Assembly: GCF_026625845.1 (NCBI RefSeq)
Contig: NZ_CP113066.1
Coordinates: 1,426,001-1,490,000 of the forward strand
Length of the DNA stretch: 64,000 nucleotides
Direction: 5' to 3'
Origin: Agrococcus sp. SL85
GTDB taxonomy: Bacteria > Actinomycetota > Actinomycetes > Actinomycetales > Microbacteriaceae
Part shown: positions 63,201 through 64,000 of the stretch, one piece after another
Layout: each line of letters opens with the position of its first letter
Position numbering within the stretch: the first letter of the stretch is position 1
The notes under the pieces: model-generated
Databases searched by the model: none
Seen by the model: only the letters and a program-made list of their open reading frames with translations
Told to the model about the DNA's origin: nothing
Position numbers and translations under genes: made by a program

Positions 63201-64000
63201 CGGAGCCCCATCGCCTCCAGCGCTCGGCCGAGCGTCGCGTCGGCCACCTCGGCGGCGCGCTCGGCATTGTGTGCGAGGAGCCGGTCGAGCTCGGCCGGGT
63301 CGGCGAGCAGCTCGAGCGTGCGCTCGCGCACGGGCGCGAGCTCGGCGACCACGGCGTCCGCGACGGCGGTCTTGAAGGCGCCGTAGCCCTGGCCGTCGTG
63401 CTCGGCCGCCAGGTCGTCGACGCCGCGGCCGGTGGTGGCGGCGAGGATGCCGAGCAGGTTCGTGACGCCCGGCTTCGCGGCCTTGTCGGCGCGGATCGAG
63501 CCCTCGGTGTCGGTGACCGCGGAGCGGATCTTCTTCGCGGTGCGCGCGGGCTCGTCGAGCAGCCACACGACGCCCTTGTCGGTCTCGGCCGACTTCGACA
63601 TCTTCGAGACCGGGTTCTGCAGGTCGTAGATGCGCGCGCCGGAGTCGAGGATGACGGGCTTCGGCACGGTGAAGGTCGTCCCGAAGCGCTTGTTGAAGCG
63701 CTCCGCGAGGTCGCGCGTGAGCTCGACGTGCTGCTTCTGGTCGTCGCCGACCGGCACCACCTGGGTGTCGTAGAGCAGGATGTCGGCCGCCATGAGGATC
63801 GGGTAGGTGAACAGGCCCACCGAGGCCGCCTCCTGCCCGCCCTTGGCGGTCTTGTCCTTGAACTGCGTCATCCGGCTGGCCTCGCCGAAGCCCGTGATCG
63901 TCGAGAGCAGCCACTGCAGCTGCGCGTGCGCGGCCACGTGCGACTGCACGTAGAGGCACGAGCGGTCCGGGTCGATGCCGCCCGCGATGTACTGCGCCGC
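63197..64000 (-). CDS. trpS: Tryptophan--tRNA ligase, C-terminal part
   Basis: Cut by the window edge; the 5' part is beyond 64000. AAQYIAGGIDPDRSCLYVQS, MAADILLYDTQVVPVGDDQK and the class I KMSKS loop (NPVSKMSKSAETDKG) identify the enzyme. Charges tRNA-Trp. About 267 residues are visible. Confidence 0.96.
   Translation of the reverse strand, partial: AAQYIAGGIDPDRSCLYVQSHVAAHAQLQWLLSTITGFGEASRMTQFKDKTAKGGQEAASVGLFTYPILMAADILLYDTQVVPVGDDQKQHVELTRDLAERFNKRFGTTFTVPKPVILDSGARIYDLQNPVSKMSKSAETDKGVVWLLDEPARTAKKIRSAVTDTEGSIRADKAAKPGVTNLLGILAATTGRGVDDLAAEHDGQGYGAFKTAVADAVVAELAPVRERTLELLADPAELDRLLAHNAERAAEVADATLGRALEAMGLR

Overview
The window is from a very GC-rich actinobacterial chromosome, most likely a member of the Microbacteriaceae (an Agrococcus- or Microbacterium-like genus). 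The evidence is the topA-tmk-holB order, a delta' subunit without the usual zinc module, the codon use, and many leaderless genes that start 6-8 nt after a TAnnnT -10 box. The genus is an inference.

Left chromosomal arm (1-6402): DNA topoisomerase I, thymidylate kinase, DNA polymerase III delta' and a secreted alpha/beta-hydrolase lipoprotein. They lead to a tRNA-Thr(CGT) gene at 6403-6478.

Phage (6431-43933): a 37.5-kb, apparently complete temperate siphovirus is integrated into the 3' end of the tRNA. The 48-bp att repeats at 6431-6478 and 43886-43933 are identical. A leftward immunity operon (repressor, ImmA-type protease, integrase) is divided by an operator region from a long rightward early operon. 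The early operon holds Cro-like and excisionase-like regulators, small zinc proteins, a solitary cytosine methyltransferase, a RecB-like nuclease, a primase-polymerase/helicase and a MazG-like protein. A dense cluster of GAGGTGCA repeats at 18166-18311 is a candidate replication origin. The late region runs HNH, terminases, a portal-MuF fusion, HK97 protease and capsid, connectors, tail tube, frameshifted tail chaperones, tape measure, baseplate genes, an SGNH-hydrolase tail protein and the lysis cassette. Several single genes run against the operons, most from their own leaderless promoters, and look like lysogeny-expressed cargo: three membrane-anchored proteins, a lipoprotein and two soluble proteins. 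The right end (41290-43783) is a set of small regulated modules. One gene has a LexA-type SOS box over its start. Another unit encodes two tiny membrane peptides and a helix-turn-helix protein under a palindromic operator.

Right chromosomal arm (43934-64000): nicotinamidase, MMPL transporter, succinate-semialdehyde dehydrogenase, quinone-oxidoreductase-like protein, two ABC systems, a frameshifted PfkB sugar kinase, an MHS-type MFS transporter, the riboflavin operon ribD-ribE-ribBA-ribH under an FMN riboswitch, lipB-lipA, a repeat pair downstream of lipA, a GNAT acetyltransferase and the 3' part of trpS.

All calls come from reading the sequence and from family knowledge; no database search was run.
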